A stretch of DNA of 62,500 nt, from positions 42,501 to 105,000 of the forward strand of contig CAUYUJ010000932.1 in assembly GCA_963575745.1 (NCBI GenBank), read 5' to 3'. The stretch's first letter is position 1, and every line of letters begins with the position of its first letter. Position numbers and translations under genes: made by a program. The stretch is from Prorocentrum cordatum (lineage: Eukaryota > Sar > Dinophyceae > Prorocentrales > Prorocentraceae). This document shows positions 45,090 through 56,612 of this stretch, piece by piece. Under the pieces are notes generated by a model that worked only from the letters and a program-made list of their open reading frames with translations, did no database searches and was not told the origin of the DNA.

Positions 45090-45834
45090 ATGGGCCCGGC
45101 CGAGGCTCGAGCAGCCAGCGATGCTCGCATCCGCGAAGCTCTTTCTGGACCACCTGCTATCTCGACGAATCCAGAGGCTTCGGGATCGTCGGGACCTTCG
45201 GCATCACCTTCAGCACCAGCGAGACGCAGCACTGCCACCATCGGAACCCAGGCCACCGACACCTTGGACGAGCCGGACTGGTCACGGTTCGACTTGGGGC
45301 GATCGCTGCAGGTCTTGCGCAACGGCAACGACGACCAGGTCAAGCGCGTCATTCAGCGCCTACATATACGACACTACCACCAGTCGGCGGACCAGCTGAT
45401 CGAGCTGCTGGAGGCCGCTGGGATTGGGCAGCGAATCTTAGACATGGTGGCTCCCGTGGTTCGAGCTTGCAAGATCTGCCAGATGTGGCAGCGACCCACT
45501 GCCAAATCCATGTCGGCAGTGCGGCTCACCACCAGGTTCAACCAGGTCGTGCAGGTGGACCTTCTTCATCTTTCAGCTCGCCATCCTGCGCGTGCTGGAC
45601 GAGGCCACCAGATGGACGGCAGTTCGAGCCGTTCCTTCACGAGAAGAAGGTGATGTTCTTCCTGCTTTTGAGGACGTGTGGATCGCGACCTTCGCACCCC
45701 CACGTGTTCTCATCATCGGCCAAGAAGGAGCTTTCGCACACGACGCCGGTATGGCTATGTGCGAGCATCATGCGACTCACAGGAAGCTCAGGGGCCGTGG
45801 ACCAACACGCCCAGATGGTCGAGATACATCATGA
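45090..45834 (+). pseudogene. Integrase N-terminal half (HHCC finger and start of catalytic core)
   Basis: The frame from 45,090 contains RLHIRHYHQSADQLIELLEA and then ACKICQMWQRP (Cys codons 45,468-45,470 and 45,477-45,479), an HHCC zinc finger. NQVVQVDLL holds the first catalytic Asp (45,558-45,560). The frame shifts at about 45,570 to LDEATRWTAVRAVPSREE and LIIGQEGAFAHDAG. In copia integrases this last site normally reads with Asp before QEG. Here GGC (45,718-45,720) encodes Gly, a single-base change that would abolish DDE catalysis. Confidence 0.75.
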
Positions 45835-46948
45835 AGTCCTCCGTGGGGTCTGCCATCGCCTGAAGGAGCAGTGCGACCGCGAGGGCATCATCATCAAGCC
45901 TGAGCAGATCGTGCTCGAGTCGTGCTACGCGAAGAACGCCCTGATGACCATCGGCAAGACCACACTGTGCAAGGCTGTTCTGGGCGAGACGCCCCATCTG
46001 CTCCAGGACTTCGAGACTCCCACGACGACTCAGCAGGAAGATCAGCAGCATCTTCATCGAGCGCGTGCGCGCGAGCTTGCTCTCTCCAGCATGATCGAGA
46101 AGACGGCGATCGAGCGCGTCGACAGGTCTGTGCGCTCTCGCACGCGCCCGGCTGGCCAGAAGTTCCAGTGCAAGACGGGCGACCTCGTCGACATCTTCCG
46201 GACGCCGCCCAACAAGGACCTCGACGGCTGGAGAGGCCCGGCGAAGATCGTGGACGCCACGGAGGAGACGCTCAACGACGGCATCGTCCACGTGCGCTGG
46301 GGCGGTCGCGTGCTCATCTGCAGGCTCCAGGACGTGAGGCGGCATATCGTGTTCTGGCCGAGCTTCTTCCTGCAGTTCCCAGACGAGTGGGCCCCGCTGC
46401 GGGAGTTCGTTGCCGAACTCGGCCGTCGCATGACTGTCATCGGCTGGGTCTACGCAGCGCAGGGCTGGATCATATCTCAGGGAGCTCGACTTCATCCTGG
46501 GATATGCGCTCGCGGCCTCATGATCGCCAACATGCACATGGGCCTCGCCAACTGCGTGGGCATCCGAGTGGGCTACGGCATTCGCACCATCCCGGAGATG
46601 GACGCCGTCTCCTACGCGCCCTTCGTCAACTGGTACACCGGTCAGGGCGGCTACAGCTACCTGGAGTGGCAAGGGACGCGCCGTCTCGACACCACGCAGG
46701 TGTTCGGCGGGCGTTGGCACGACACCTACTGGGTGCAGTTCCTCACCGTCGTGGATACGGACGCGCAGATCATACAGCGTGAGGGGCGCGAGCGCGCACC
46801 ACCAGACACCGATATGGACAGGGCCATGGGCAGCTTCGACGACGACTCCGACGAGGACGTGGTCCCGGCAGGCTTGCCACCACGACCTCCTCAGCCACCA
46901 GCACCTCCTGACGCTAGTCGTGGCCGTTTGCCTCCCTCCACAGAGTGA
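45780..46948 (+). CDS. Integrase C-terminal half and C-terminal domain
   Basis: A third frame carries HAQMVEIHHEVLRG with the catalytic Glu (45,821-45,823), then YAKNALMTIGKTTLCKAVLG, which is standard for copia integrases. About 110 residues later GDLVDIFRTPPNKDLDGWRG and IVHVRWGGRVLICRLQDVRR form the integrase C-terminal beta-barrel type domain. A further region of about 180 residues (GWVYAAQGWIISQG, then GGRWHDTYWVQFLTVVD) and an acidic/proline tail have no family I recognise. The frame is open but depends on a shift from the previous half. Confidence 0.75.
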
Positions 46949-47880
46949 GCGAAGCCGGAGTCGAGCTCTCGTCCATACTGGAGGAGATTCGAGATCCTCC
47001 AGATCTTCCTGGACCAGACCAGGAAGTGTTCGTCCCGGACGAGCCCATGGACCCACGACAACGGACACCCACGCCTTCGGTATCAAGGAGCAGATCTGAC
47101 AAATCTGTTCGTTTCGCACCGCCTGCACCGACTGCGCCACCAGCTAGCAGTGGCGAACCTTGAGTTCCGAAGCGTGGCAGATCGAGTGCACTTTCCCTGG
47201 CGGGACCGTCTACGCCATCACGGCGACCTCGGGTGGAGGAGGAGGAGTCCACAGTGACTGGCGGACCAGTTCTCCCTCTACGAGAACCTCATGAGCAAGT
47301 AGCACCACCGACGTCTACGCCAGGAGCTTCGTCAAACAGTGGGCCGAGTGCTCCAGCACCTGCTGCTGAGCAAGTTCAGGTTCCTGACAATGATGACCAA
47401 GCTGAGCTCGAGACCATCCCGCACGACGAGGACGGCGACCGCCTCGACGAGGTCTCGGAGGACGACGACGAGGAGGTGTGCGACGAGAACCTCTACGTCG
47501 ACGCTTGGTGGGCTGCGGTCAGCAGTCATTGCAGCAGGCAGATCATCGAGACGAAGGATTTCTTCAACGTGAGCGAAGCTCTGTCTGGAGTTTCTCCGCC
47601 GAGCGTCACCGGTAGCGAGCCTCCAGAGATCGAGTTCGACGACGTTCTCGTGCGCTGGATGGAGCGCGGCCACTTCGTTACCCACATGGGCGACTGGCGA
47701 GATGGACGTCTCGTAGCGCGATGGGCTTCTTCCAGGCGGAGCTGGTGTTTCCTCATCGAGAGGGAGATGCGCAGCCTCAAGGAGGAGGAGGAGCGCACCC
47801 ACCACAAGGACGTGATCACGGCCAAGCTGAAGGAGCTCAAGTCCTGGGTGGAGCTCGAGGCCTTCTGCCCCCGTACCTAG
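46945..47880 (+). pseudogene. Linker between integrase and reverse transcriptase
   Basis: Two collinear frames (46,945-47,163 and 47,233-47,880), separated by a stop at 47,161, encode a Pro/Ser-rich linker. It is followed by an acidic stretch (about 47,440-47,490) and MRSLKEEEERTHHKDV then LKELKSWVELEAF. In copia elements such Lys/Glu-rich helical sequence precedes the reverse transcriptase. A one-base frame change at about 47,872 separates it from GNNVMTGRWVLRWK. Confidence 0.65.
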
Positions 47881-47899
47881 GGGAGCTGGCAATAACGTC

Positions 47900-49519
47900 A
47901 TGACAGGACGTTGGGTGTTGCGGTGGAAGATCATCGACGGCGCGAAGGCTGTCAAAGCCCGTCTGGTCATCAGAGGCCTCATGGACCAGCGGCAGGGCGG
48001 CCTTGACGCGGCCAGCTTCACCGCAAGGCGCACTTCACAGCGCCTCGTCCTCAGTGTTGGGGTGCAGTATGGTTGGGCTATCTTCAGCTGGGACATCGGC
48101 AACGCGTTCCTGCGAGGGCTCAGCTTCACCGAGATCAAGGAGCAGGGTGCGGAGGTTATGCGAGAGGCGTGCCTGGACCCACCGGCAGACGTCTTCTCCA
48201 TGTTGCAGGAGTTCGCGGCCCTCAAGGGCACCAGCAAGATGACGCACCTGCTCAGGCTTCTCAAGGGTGCCTACGGCCTGAAGGACGCCCCGAGGTTATG
48301 GAAGCTACGCTTGGACAAGTACCTGGCCGCAGTCGGAGGGCAGCAGTCCTCTCTTGATGGGTGCATCTGGATGTGGTTCAAAGACGGGAGTCTTCATGGA
48401 CTGCTGTCCACGCACATCGACGACCTGAAGGGAGCCGGTACGCCCGAATGGCGTGCATGGCTGTTCGGGCAGTTGAAGTCCAAGTTCGGCAAGATCACCG
48501 TGCAGGAGCGGGAGTTCGAGCACTGCGGTATTCAGCACAAGCAGCTCGGCGATGGCAGCATCGCCATCGCGCAGGACCGCTGCGTCAAGCAGCTCAAGCC
48601 TATCCCGATCACAGCGGAGCAGAGGTCGTCGCCCGACGATGTGATGGACGACGTTCTTCACGGACACTTTCTTGCACTTCAAGGCGGTCTGGGATGGGCC
48701 GTCAACGCCAGGCACGACATCGCGGTCTACGTGGGAGCACTTCAGCGTCATCAGAAGGCACCCGCGATCATGGACGTGATCAACTTGAACCGCGTGCTGA
48801 AGTGGGTTAAGCGCAAGCCCTGCGTGATCCCCTTCGAGAAGCTGGTGCCGCCGCTGCGCGTGCTGGTCACCAGCGACTCAGCCTTCAAGCGCGAGAACGG
48901 CGAGTCCATGGCGTGCCGCGGGCATGTGCTGGCTCTGGCCGAGAAGCAGGATGACAACCCAGGTGGCAGAGCTCATTGGCTGGAGGCAGTCTCCAAACGG
49001 CATCGTCGAGTGACGCGGTCGACTTTCGCAGCGGAGATCAACGGCCTCGCAGACGCCATCGAGCCGGGCAAGGTGATCGCGATGCCGTACAGTGAGGTGA
49101 TCAACGGCACCACCACCGCGCACATGCTGGCGAACGACGCATCGCAGGGCAACTGGCCAGTACGCATGGAAGCGGTCATCGACGCGGACTCGGTGTTCAA
49201 GTCCGTGACCGCACAAGACGTCAAGTTGCCGTTGGAGGAGTCGCTCATCAGCATCGTGATGGCCGTGCGGGAGCAGTTCAGCCTCGGCCTCATGGAGCGC
49301 TTGTGGTGGTGCAGCACAGTCGACATGCTGGCGGACGCTATGACCAAGGGCGCATGTGCTCGAGAACCTCTTCTTGATGCGCTCTCGTCTGGACGCTGGC
49401 GGTTGACAAAACCTTCTAAGTCAGCACGACTACGTCTCGGTTGCACGCCTATTCGTGGATCCAGTGAGCCAGTGTGGGGTCCTGGGCTTGACGAGCCGGT
49501 GACATCGGCTGCCAAGTGA
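47900..49519 (+). CDS. Reverse transcriptase and RNase H of the copia element
   Basis: The frame is 539 codons and continuous. Reverse transcriptase motifs in order are RWVLRWK, KARLVIRGLMDQ, FSWDIGNAFLRG (first catalytic Asp 48,092-48,094), LLKGAYGLKDAPRLW and THIDDLKGAG (Asp pair 48,419-48,424, in place of the usual YVDD). RNase H follows with VTSDSAFKRE (Asp 48,875-48,877), RSTFAAEINGLADAIE and VDMLADAMTKG. Together they copy the RNA genome into DNA and degrade the template. All expected carboxylates are present, so this is the best preserved part. The ATG is simply the first Met after the frame change and not a native start. Confidence 0.92.
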   Translation: MTGRWVLRWKIIDGAKAVKARLVIRGLMDQRQGGLDAASFTARRTSQRLVLSVGVQYGWAIFSWDIGNAFLRGLSFTEIKEQGAEVMREACLDPPADVFSMLQEFAALKGTSKMTHLLRLLKGAYGLKDAPRLWKLRLDKYLAAVGGQQSSLDGCIWMWFKDGSLHGLLSTHIDDLKGAGTPEWRAWLFGQLKSKFGKITVQEREFEHCGIQHKQLGDGSIAIAQDRCVKQLKPIPITAEQRSSPDDVMDDVLHGHFLALQGGLGWAVNARHDIAVYVGALQRHQKAPAIMDVINLNRVLKWVKRKPCVIPFEKLVPPLRVLVTSDSAFKRENGESMACRGHVLALAEKQDDNPGGRAHWLEAVSKRHRRVTRSTFAAEINGLADAIEPGKVIAMPYSEVINGTTTAHMLANDASQGNWPVRMEAVIDADSVFKSVTAQDVKLPLEESLISIVMAVREQFSLGLMERLWWCSTVDMLADAMTKGACAREPLLDALSSGRWRLTKPSKSARLRLGCTPIRGSSEPVWGPGLDEPVTSAAK

Positions 49520-49561
49520 TGATGAGATCTTGAGGAGTGAGCGGCTTCGAAGTACAACCAG

Positions 49562-49828
49562 AGTGATCAGAACCTTCTCATCGTGCTCGTCTTCGACTCG
49601 CCCTGACCCCCGCGCGTGCGCGGCCATTTCGGATCCAGGCTGCAGCCAGTGCTCTTCGCGCATTCTGTCGGCGCAACTTCCCCGCCGGAAGTGGCGGACA
49701 CCTGGCACAACTTACATGCCTCCCCCCTCTGTCCTGGAAAAGGGCGCGGCTTGAGGGCCGCAGAGATCGAGAGCAGCAGAGCAGCAGGCACGAGCAAGAG
49801 CGCGTGCAGACGAGTGTGTACGTTGACT
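49562..49828 (+). repeat. 3' LTR of the copia-like element
   Basis: Ungapped match to the 5' LTR with nine substitutions in the 265 positions compared. A convincing polypurine tract is not seen just before it; only GAGGAGTGAG (49,532-49,541) is purine-rich. Confidence 0.93.
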
Positions 49829-49833
49829 GAGGA

Positions 49834-49924
49834 GTGATGTTGATGTTGATGCTGATGCTGATGATGATGGTGGTGATGATGGTGGTGATGATGCTGATAC
49901 TGATGCTGATGATGATGAGGATGC

Positions 49925-50013
<89 letters not shown>

Positions 50014-50247
50014 AAGTTGATGACGATGATGGTGTTGACGAGGAGGAAAATGCGAAGGAGGAGGAGGTGGAGGAGGAGGAGGGAGAAGAGGAGGAAAAGG
50101 GGTCGAGGCTTTTCGGGGCGGCAGGAGGAGGAGGGAGAAGAGGAGGAGGAGGAGGAGGAGGGGGGGCAGGAGGAGGAGAGGAGGAGGAGGAGGAGAAGGA
50201 GGAAGAGGATAATGATGCTGATTATGATGATGATGCTGCTACTGATT

Positions 50248-50295
<48 letters not shown>

Positions 50296-51019
50296 ATGAT
50301 GATGATGGTTATCATGATCATGATCATGATTGTGATAATGATCATGCTGATGATGACCATGATGACGACGATAATGCTGGTGATGATGATGGTGCTGATG
50401 ATGCTGATGATGATTATGGTGGTGGTGGTGGTGGTGGTGATGCTGATGTTGCTGCTGCTGCTGATGATGAGGATGACGAGGACGATGATGGGATGATGCT
50501 GCTGATACTGATGATCATGCTGACCATGGTGATGAGGATGAGGAGCAGAAGTATGATAATGATGATGAGAAGGAGGCGCATGAGTATGAGAAGGAGTATG
50601 ATGATGATGATGATGATGATGATGATGCTGACGCTGATGAGGGTGATGATGATGATGATGATGATGCTGATGATGATGCGGATGATTCCGATGTTGATGA
50701 TGATGCTGATGATGAGGATGATCATGATGCTGATGCTGATGATGATGAGGATGCTGATCATGATGACGGCGATGCTGATGATGCTGATGATGCTGCTGAT
50801 GATGATGCTGCTGCTAATGATGATGACGACGATGATGATGCTGCTGCTACTGATGATGATGGTGATGCTGCTGCTGATGATGATGATGCTGCTCATCATG
50901 GCGATGATGATGCTGACGATGATGATGATAATGCGGATGAGGATGAGGGTGATGCTGACGCTGATGATGCTGATGATGATGCTGGTGGCGATGATGATGA
51001 TGCTGATGATGATCATGAT

Positions 51020-51071
<52 letters not shown>

Positions 51072-52015
51072 GTGATGGTGACGATGATGATGATGATGCT
51101 GATGATGGTGATGATGCTGCTGCTGCTGATGATGATGACGATGATGATGATGATGACGATAATGGTGATGACGAGGAGGAAAAGGAGGAGGTGGAGGTGG
51201 AGGAGGAGGAGGTGGCGAGGTTTTTCGGGGCGGCAGTCGGAGAGCTGAGGAGGAGGAGACGGAGGAGGAGGAGCAGGAGGAGGAGGATGAGATGCTGATA
51301 ATGCTGATGCTGCCGATGATGATGCCGATGATGATGCTGATGCTCATGATGATGACGATGGAAATGATGATCATGCTGATGCTGCTGATGCTGATGATGA
51401 TCATGAGCATACTGATGATGATGATGATGACGACGATATGGCTGATGATGCTGATGATGATGTTGATGATGATGATAATGATGTTGATGCTGATAATGAT
51501 GGTGGTGGTGGTTGTGATGCTGATGCTGCTGATGATGATGACGAGGACGATGATGGTGATGATGCTGATGACAATGATGATTGCTTACCATGGTGATGAG
51601 GATGAGGAGGAGGAAGATCATGCTGATGAGGAGGAGGCGCATGAGTATGAGTAGGAGAATGATAATGATGATGCTGCTGCTGATGCTGATGATGATGTCG
51701 ATGATGACGATTCAGAGGTTTTTGATGATGCCGATGGTGAGGAGGATGCTGATGATGATGCTGCTGATGCTGATGCCGATGATGATGCTGATCATGATGA
51801 TGGCGATGATGATGCAGATGCTGATGCTGATGATAATGATGCTGACGACGATGATGATACTGCTGCTGCTACTGATGATGATGATGGTGATGTTGATGAT
51901 GGCGACGATGGTGATGCTGATCATGATGCTGATGCGGATTCTGCGGATGATGCTGATGATGAGGATGGTGATTATATTGGCGATGATGATGCTGATGGTG
52001 ATGATGCTGTGATGC

Positions 52016-52053
<38 letters not shown>

Positions 52054-53421
52054 CGGTTGAGGATGAGGGCGATGCTGACGCGGTTGATGCTGATCATTGT
52101 GGTGTTGCTGATGATGATGACGATGACGATGCTGATGATGACGATGATGATGCTGATGACCAGGCCGAGGATGAGGATGCTGATTCTGATGTTGATGCTG
52201 ATGCTGACGCTGCTGATGCTGATGATGATGCTGATGATGCTGTTGATGAGGTGGATGCTGAGGCGTATGATGATGCTGTGGAGGATGTTGAGGCTGGCGG
52301 TGATGATGATGATGGTGAGGCTGTTGATGCTGATGCTGATGATGATGCTGATGATGGTGATGATTATGCTGATGCTGATGATGATCATGCTGCTGATACT
52401 GATGCTGACGATGCTGATGCTGATGATGCTGATGCCAATGCTGCTGCTGATGCTGATGCTGATGTCGATGCCGATGCCGATGCTGCTACTGATGATGATG
52501 CTGATGCTTATGATGATTCTGAGGCTATTGATGCTGATGCTTGATGATGCTGATCATGGTGATGATTCTGATGATGCTGCTGCTGATGATGATGATGATG
52601 CTGATGCTGATGATGATGCTGATGATGCTGATGCCAATGCTGATGCTGATGCTGATGCTGATGCCGATGCCGATGCTGCTACTGATGCTGATGCTGATGA
52701 TGCTTATGATGCTTATGATGCTGATGATGCTGATGCTGTTGATTATGCTGATTCTGCGGATGAGGATGAGGAGGATGATGATGATGATGCTGATGGTGAT
52801 GATGATGTTGATGTTGATGCTGATGATGATGCTGATGATGATGCTGCTGATACTGATGCTGCTGATGATGATGCTGATGATGCGGATGCCAATGCTGATG
52901 CTGATGCTGATGCTGATGCCGATGCCGATGCCGATGTCGCTGCTGCTACTGCTGCTTATGATGCTGATGATGCTTATGATGCTGATGATGCTGAGGATGC
53001 TGAATACGATGATGGTGCTGCGCATGATGATGATACTGCAGATGTCGAGTTCGATGACGAGGACGAGGAGGATGATGATGATGATGATGAATGTGCTGAT
53101 GCTGACACTGGTGCTGATTCTGATCTGATCTGATCTGAGGATGATGATGATGATGATGATGATAATGCTGATGCGGAGACTGCTGATGATGACGATGCCG
53201 ATGCTGATGCTGCTGCTGCTGCGAATGCTGCTGCTGATGATCATGATGTTGATGCTGATGCTGATGCTGCTGCTGATGCTGCTGCTGATGATGCTGCTGA
53301 TGCTGCTGCTGATGCTGCTGCTGCGGATGACGATGATGACGATGATGATGCTGATGATGACTATGATGATGATGGTGATGATGATGATGATGATGATGAG
53401 GATGATGATGATGATGATGAA

Positions 53422-53455
<34 letters not shown>

Positions 53456-53515
53456 CTGATGGTGATGCTGATGCTGATGATGATGATGATGATGATGATA
53501 CTTATCAGGATGATG
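49834..53515 (+). repeat. Long GAT/GCT array with embedded GGA islands
   Basis: About 3.7 kb of GATGATGCTGATG units. GGA islands at 50,040-50,215 and 51,170-51,300 both contain TTTTTCGGGGCGGCAG-like sequence (about 50,107 and 51,216). GAGGCGCATGAGTATGAG occurs at about 50,574 and 51,635. These matching landmarks lie 1.06-1.11 kb apart, so part of the array is a higher-order duplication. Frames of 370-390 codons are Met/Leu- or Asp-rich and have no domain. Confidence 0.95.
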
Positions 53516-53680
53516 ATGAGGAGGAGGAGGCGGAGCCGGAGGCGGAGGCGGAGGCGGAGGAGAAGGAGAAGGAAGAGAAAAAGGAGGAGGAGGCGGAAGA
53601 GGAGGAGGAGGAGGAGGAGGGGGAGGAGGAGGAGGAGGAACAGAAGGAGAGGGAGGATGCGGAGGAGGAGGAGGAATATG
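53516..53680 (+). repeat. GGA/GGCGGA array
   Basis: GGAGGCGGAGGCGG then GGA. Confidence 0.93.
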
Positions 53681-53699
53681 GATAAGATGAATCAGATGG

Positions 53700-54175
53700 A
53701 TCAGATGAACTACTAGTACTACGAACAAGATGGATAAGAAGAAGCCTAAGAACACTACTAATAATAAGGAGAATAATATTACGCATCATACTAATAATAC
53801 GAATTCGGATGATAATAATAAGAATACGGACAATAATGATAACACGAATAAGACGAATCATACGATGAAGCGTAACACTACTAGGAATAATACGACTCAT
53901 AAGAGTAATGCGCCGCATAATAATAATGGCAATACTAAGATTATGAAAAAGAGTAATGATGATAAACGTATTAGCAACACGAATCATACGAACACTATCA
54001 AAAGTAACAGTGCGAATCTTAGCATCACTGATAATCATACGAAACATGTTAAGACTTCGGAGAACAATGATACTCATTACAACAACAACTAAGATAGCTA
54101 ATACTAGGAATAATACGACTAATCATATCAATATGAATAATACTAAGCATACTAATGATACGAAGACTAACAATA
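53700..54175 (+). repeat. AT-rich AATACGAATAATAC-type array
   Basis: Irregular AAT, AAC, ACG and TAC triplets of low GC, akin to 34,370-34,790. Asn/Thr-rich frames only. Confidence 0.85.
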
Positions 54176-54512
54176 AGAAGAGGAGGAGGAGACTGGCTGG
54201 CTGGTTCTGCATTGGGCCTCGGGTTGATCAGTGCAACCGCTGAAACATCTCAGAAGCAAGCGTGCGATATGTACGACCTGCAGTGCGCGCACGATACGAA
54301 ATGAGAACGTGTCCTCCCCTATGGGAGCCCCGAGTTGTCTTCGCTCTACCATCTGCGGCTTGACTCGAGGGATCTGATTTGCTCGGTCAGGCTAGTTTCG
54401 AACAGCGTCATAGATCAGCTGATGCTAAAGTGTTCCGCTGCTGGATCTGCTGCTGCACGCTGCTCGGAAAACTAGTGGAGGGAGGGGCCGAAGTCGGCGG
54501 AGGAGCGGGCAG
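54176..54512. other. LINE 3' flank or untranslated region
   Basis: Ordinary sequence between the AT-rich array and the last recognisable LINE coding pieces. Probably the LINE 3' untranslated region. No separate gene. Confidence 0.35.
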
Positions 54513-54513
54513 C

Positions 54514-54561
54514 AACCGACCACCTTGGAATGAAAATGGTCGGCTTTGCGGCGGCCGAAGG
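54514..54561 (+). repeat. Short palindromic dispersed motif, copy 1
   Basis: AACCGACCACCTTGGAATGA followed by AAATGGTCGGCTTTGCGGCG and GCCGAAGG. It matches 57,811-57,857 closely and in the same orientation. Confidence 0.8.
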
Positions 54562-54639
54562 AGGGAGGCGGAAGCAGGATCATTCACTTGACGCCTTGCG
54601 CCGACTCTCGATCTGCCGCTCTCGGCGGTGCCGCTCCGA

Positions 54640-55900
54640 GCGCTCACCTTCAGCGCTGCAGCAACGGTGGCCAGCGGCTCGTCCGCGCCCGTCGTGGCTG
54701 TACTGCCTGGCACTGCAGGCCCAGACGCGGCCCCCTCCGAGCCAGCGGCCACCTTCTCGGCGTGCCAGTGGGGCGGCTCCTCCGCACTGCTGCGCGCTGC
54801 ACCAGCCGCCTCCGCCAGCACTCTGCTTGCAGCACCATCTCGTCCAGTGCCAGCTGCAGCAAGCGCTCCTGATGCCCGCGCGGGCCGACGCCAGGCTTCA
54901 TCTGCGCGCCCAGCTGCTCCGCGCACGCCAAGAACGTCTTCTCGGTCGACGCGTCGTTGATGCACGGCACGATCTTGGCGTTGCCCTCTTTGGTAGCAGG
55001 AACTGATCCTGAAGCCCCTCACCAGGAACGTCAGCTCGTCGACGGGCATGGGCTCGAGCTTGTTCCACACCTCCGGCCACGCGGTCTTGTTCTTCATGCC
55101 GACCTTTGTCGCCCCCCTCCCTGATCGCGCGCGCGACCTCGAGGAACACCTGAACGCAAGCGGGCCCCATGATCAGCTCGGGCGCCTCGTGCTCCGTCGG
55201 GTTGTCCATGTGCTGGTCCCTGAGGCGTTGCGCCTCGATGGCGTGCGCCTTGCCCGCTGTGAACCCAGCCTGCGCCAGGCACGAGTCCTCGTCGATGATC
55301 AGCGTGTGATAATTGGTCGCCATCAGCCGGCGAATGTTGAAGCTGTTCCCCAGAACAGCGCGAGCGAGAACGGGGTCCAGGCGCAGCGCCATCTGCATCT
55401 CCAGGGCGGGCAGCTTGTCCAAGGCGTTTGGCGGCAGCCCGTAGCTCTTCGCTAGAGCGTCTTGGGCGTCAGCGCGCCTGCCTTGCTGGCGGGGCGCCGC
55501 TGCGCCAGCCGGCAGCGTCGCGCCCGCGGCGGCTGACTGCGCTGCCGCGGCGCCGCGGGGATCGCTGCTGCGGCCGCCGCCTCCGCGCGGGCGGCGTGAG
55601 CGAGCGCCGCGGCTGGCGCTCGCGGAGCCATCTCGGCCACCGCGCGCTGGCGCGGCTCGGCGGCTGTGGGGGCGGGAGCCAAGGTTGGCGGGTCTCCAGC
55701 GCCTGCGAGCTCAGGCGGAAGGCCATGCTTACCGCCAGTGAGGGCCAGCCGAGGCGCGGGCTGCGGCGCGTGCTGTACGAGCAAATGCGCCTGCAGAGCC
55801 TCGAGGGTTTCGAAGGGCTCCCCGACCGAACAGGCGAGCTCCAGGCTGGTTGAGAGGCCGCTCAAGGCTGACGCCGCGATCGAGGCCAGGGGGCAAACCA
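54640..55900 (-). pseudogene. LINE C-terminal region of unknown function
   Basis: The frame from 55,901 holds EPFETLEALQAHLLVQH, resembling a C2H2 finger with a cysteine missing, then a long Ala/Arg/Pro-rich stretch. The frame from 55,422 reads MDKLPALEMQMALRLDPVLA, NIRRLMATNYHTLIIDEDS and ELIMGPACVQVFLEVARAI. It then shifts frame to KTAWPEVWNKLEPMPVDEL and LVRGFRISSCYQRG, and again to CINDASTEKTFLACAEQLGA and QERLLQLALDEMV. The pieces join in order, so this is a once continuous protein of about 230 residues broken by at least two frameshifts. I do not recognise a domain. It is taken as part of the LINE because of strand and position, but a separate host gene is possible. Confidence 0.5.
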
Positions 55901-55939
55901 AGGACGGGGGCTAGATGACCTGGTGGTGGTACGGGGACC

Positions 55940-56600
55940 GCTAAGCTGGGCATCTCCGAGTCAGGCAGGCTGTCACCGCGCGTTCTTGGGCTATTCGACG
56001 AGTTCTGAAAACGCTAGCACAGTGCAGACATTGATTGGTGACGACGAGCGTGAACGATAGAACGACTCCCATGCCCAGCATCTTTCTGGAACCTCTGGTA
56101 CGCGAGCAACGCACGGCGAGTCGCAAACTCACGCCCGCATGGGGGGCCCCCAGGCTCCGGCAGCTCGCAGCGCCACAGCGCCGGCGGCGGTGGGGGCGCG
56201 TCCTCGGCAGCGGGGGGCGGCTGCCAGCCAGGCGGCGGGATCGCCACCGTGCGAGCCTGCGCCCGCAGCAGGCCAGGGCCCAGCGTCAGGTAGCGCTCGC
56301 GGAGCTCCTCGTTGCTGAACAGCGCGACGACGTTCAGGGCGCCACGCGGAGTCTGGAGGTCCTCCAGCAGCGCGCTGTCCTCCGCGATCGCCAGCAACGC
56401 CTCCGCGTCCGCGACGAACCGCAGCGCGTGCGGGTTGGCGCCGACGAGGACCGAGCCGTCGACGTCGAGGGTGGGGGCGGGTCCCAGCGGCAGCTCGCCG
56501 AAGACCACCGCGAGCTCCTGGGGATGTTGACCAGGTAGACGAAGCCATCGACGATACTGGCGTAGGCGACGAACTCGAAGCTCAACTCGCGCGGGCGCTA
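55940..56600 (-). pseudogene. LINE post-reverse-transcriptase region with zinc-finger-like motifs
   Basis: After the reverse transcriptase the frames continue as ITILTDGGQQALADNGGPLL and GSVLVGANPHALRFVADAE. LWRCELPEPGGPPCG and REFATRRALLAYQRF follow, a C2H2-like finger whose first His is replaced by Tyr. The next piece is NQCLHCASVFRTRRIAQERA then CLTRRC (about 56,030-55,945), a second Cys cluster. Such fingers are a recurring C-terminal feature of dinoflagellate LINE-type proteins and probably bind nucleic acid. Confidence 0.55.
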
Positions 56601-56612
56601 TGCCCAGCCTCT

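Larger units (their letters stand above)
39754..49833 (+). mobile_element. Ty1/copia-like LTR retrotransposon carrying methyltransferase-like domains
   Basis: The element has paired LTRs, a tRNA-iMet-like primer site, Gag with Cys clusters, aspartic protease (DSGA), two methyltransferase-like domains, HHCC/DDE integrase, then reverse transcriptase and RNase H. Integrase before reverse transcriptase is the copia order. Methyltransferase domains in copia-type elements are known from symbiotic dinoflagellates. The copy is defective, with an in-frame TAG at 40,905 and 41,904, frame changes at about 41,540, 41,822, 42,670-42,880, 43,130, 44,735-45,090, 45,570, 45,790, 46,950 and 47,872, and lost catalytic residues. 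The two LTRs differ at 9 of 265 compared positions. Candidate target duplication GAGGA lies at 39,754-39,758 and 49,829-49,833, weak because it sits in a GGA repeat. Confidence 0.92.
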
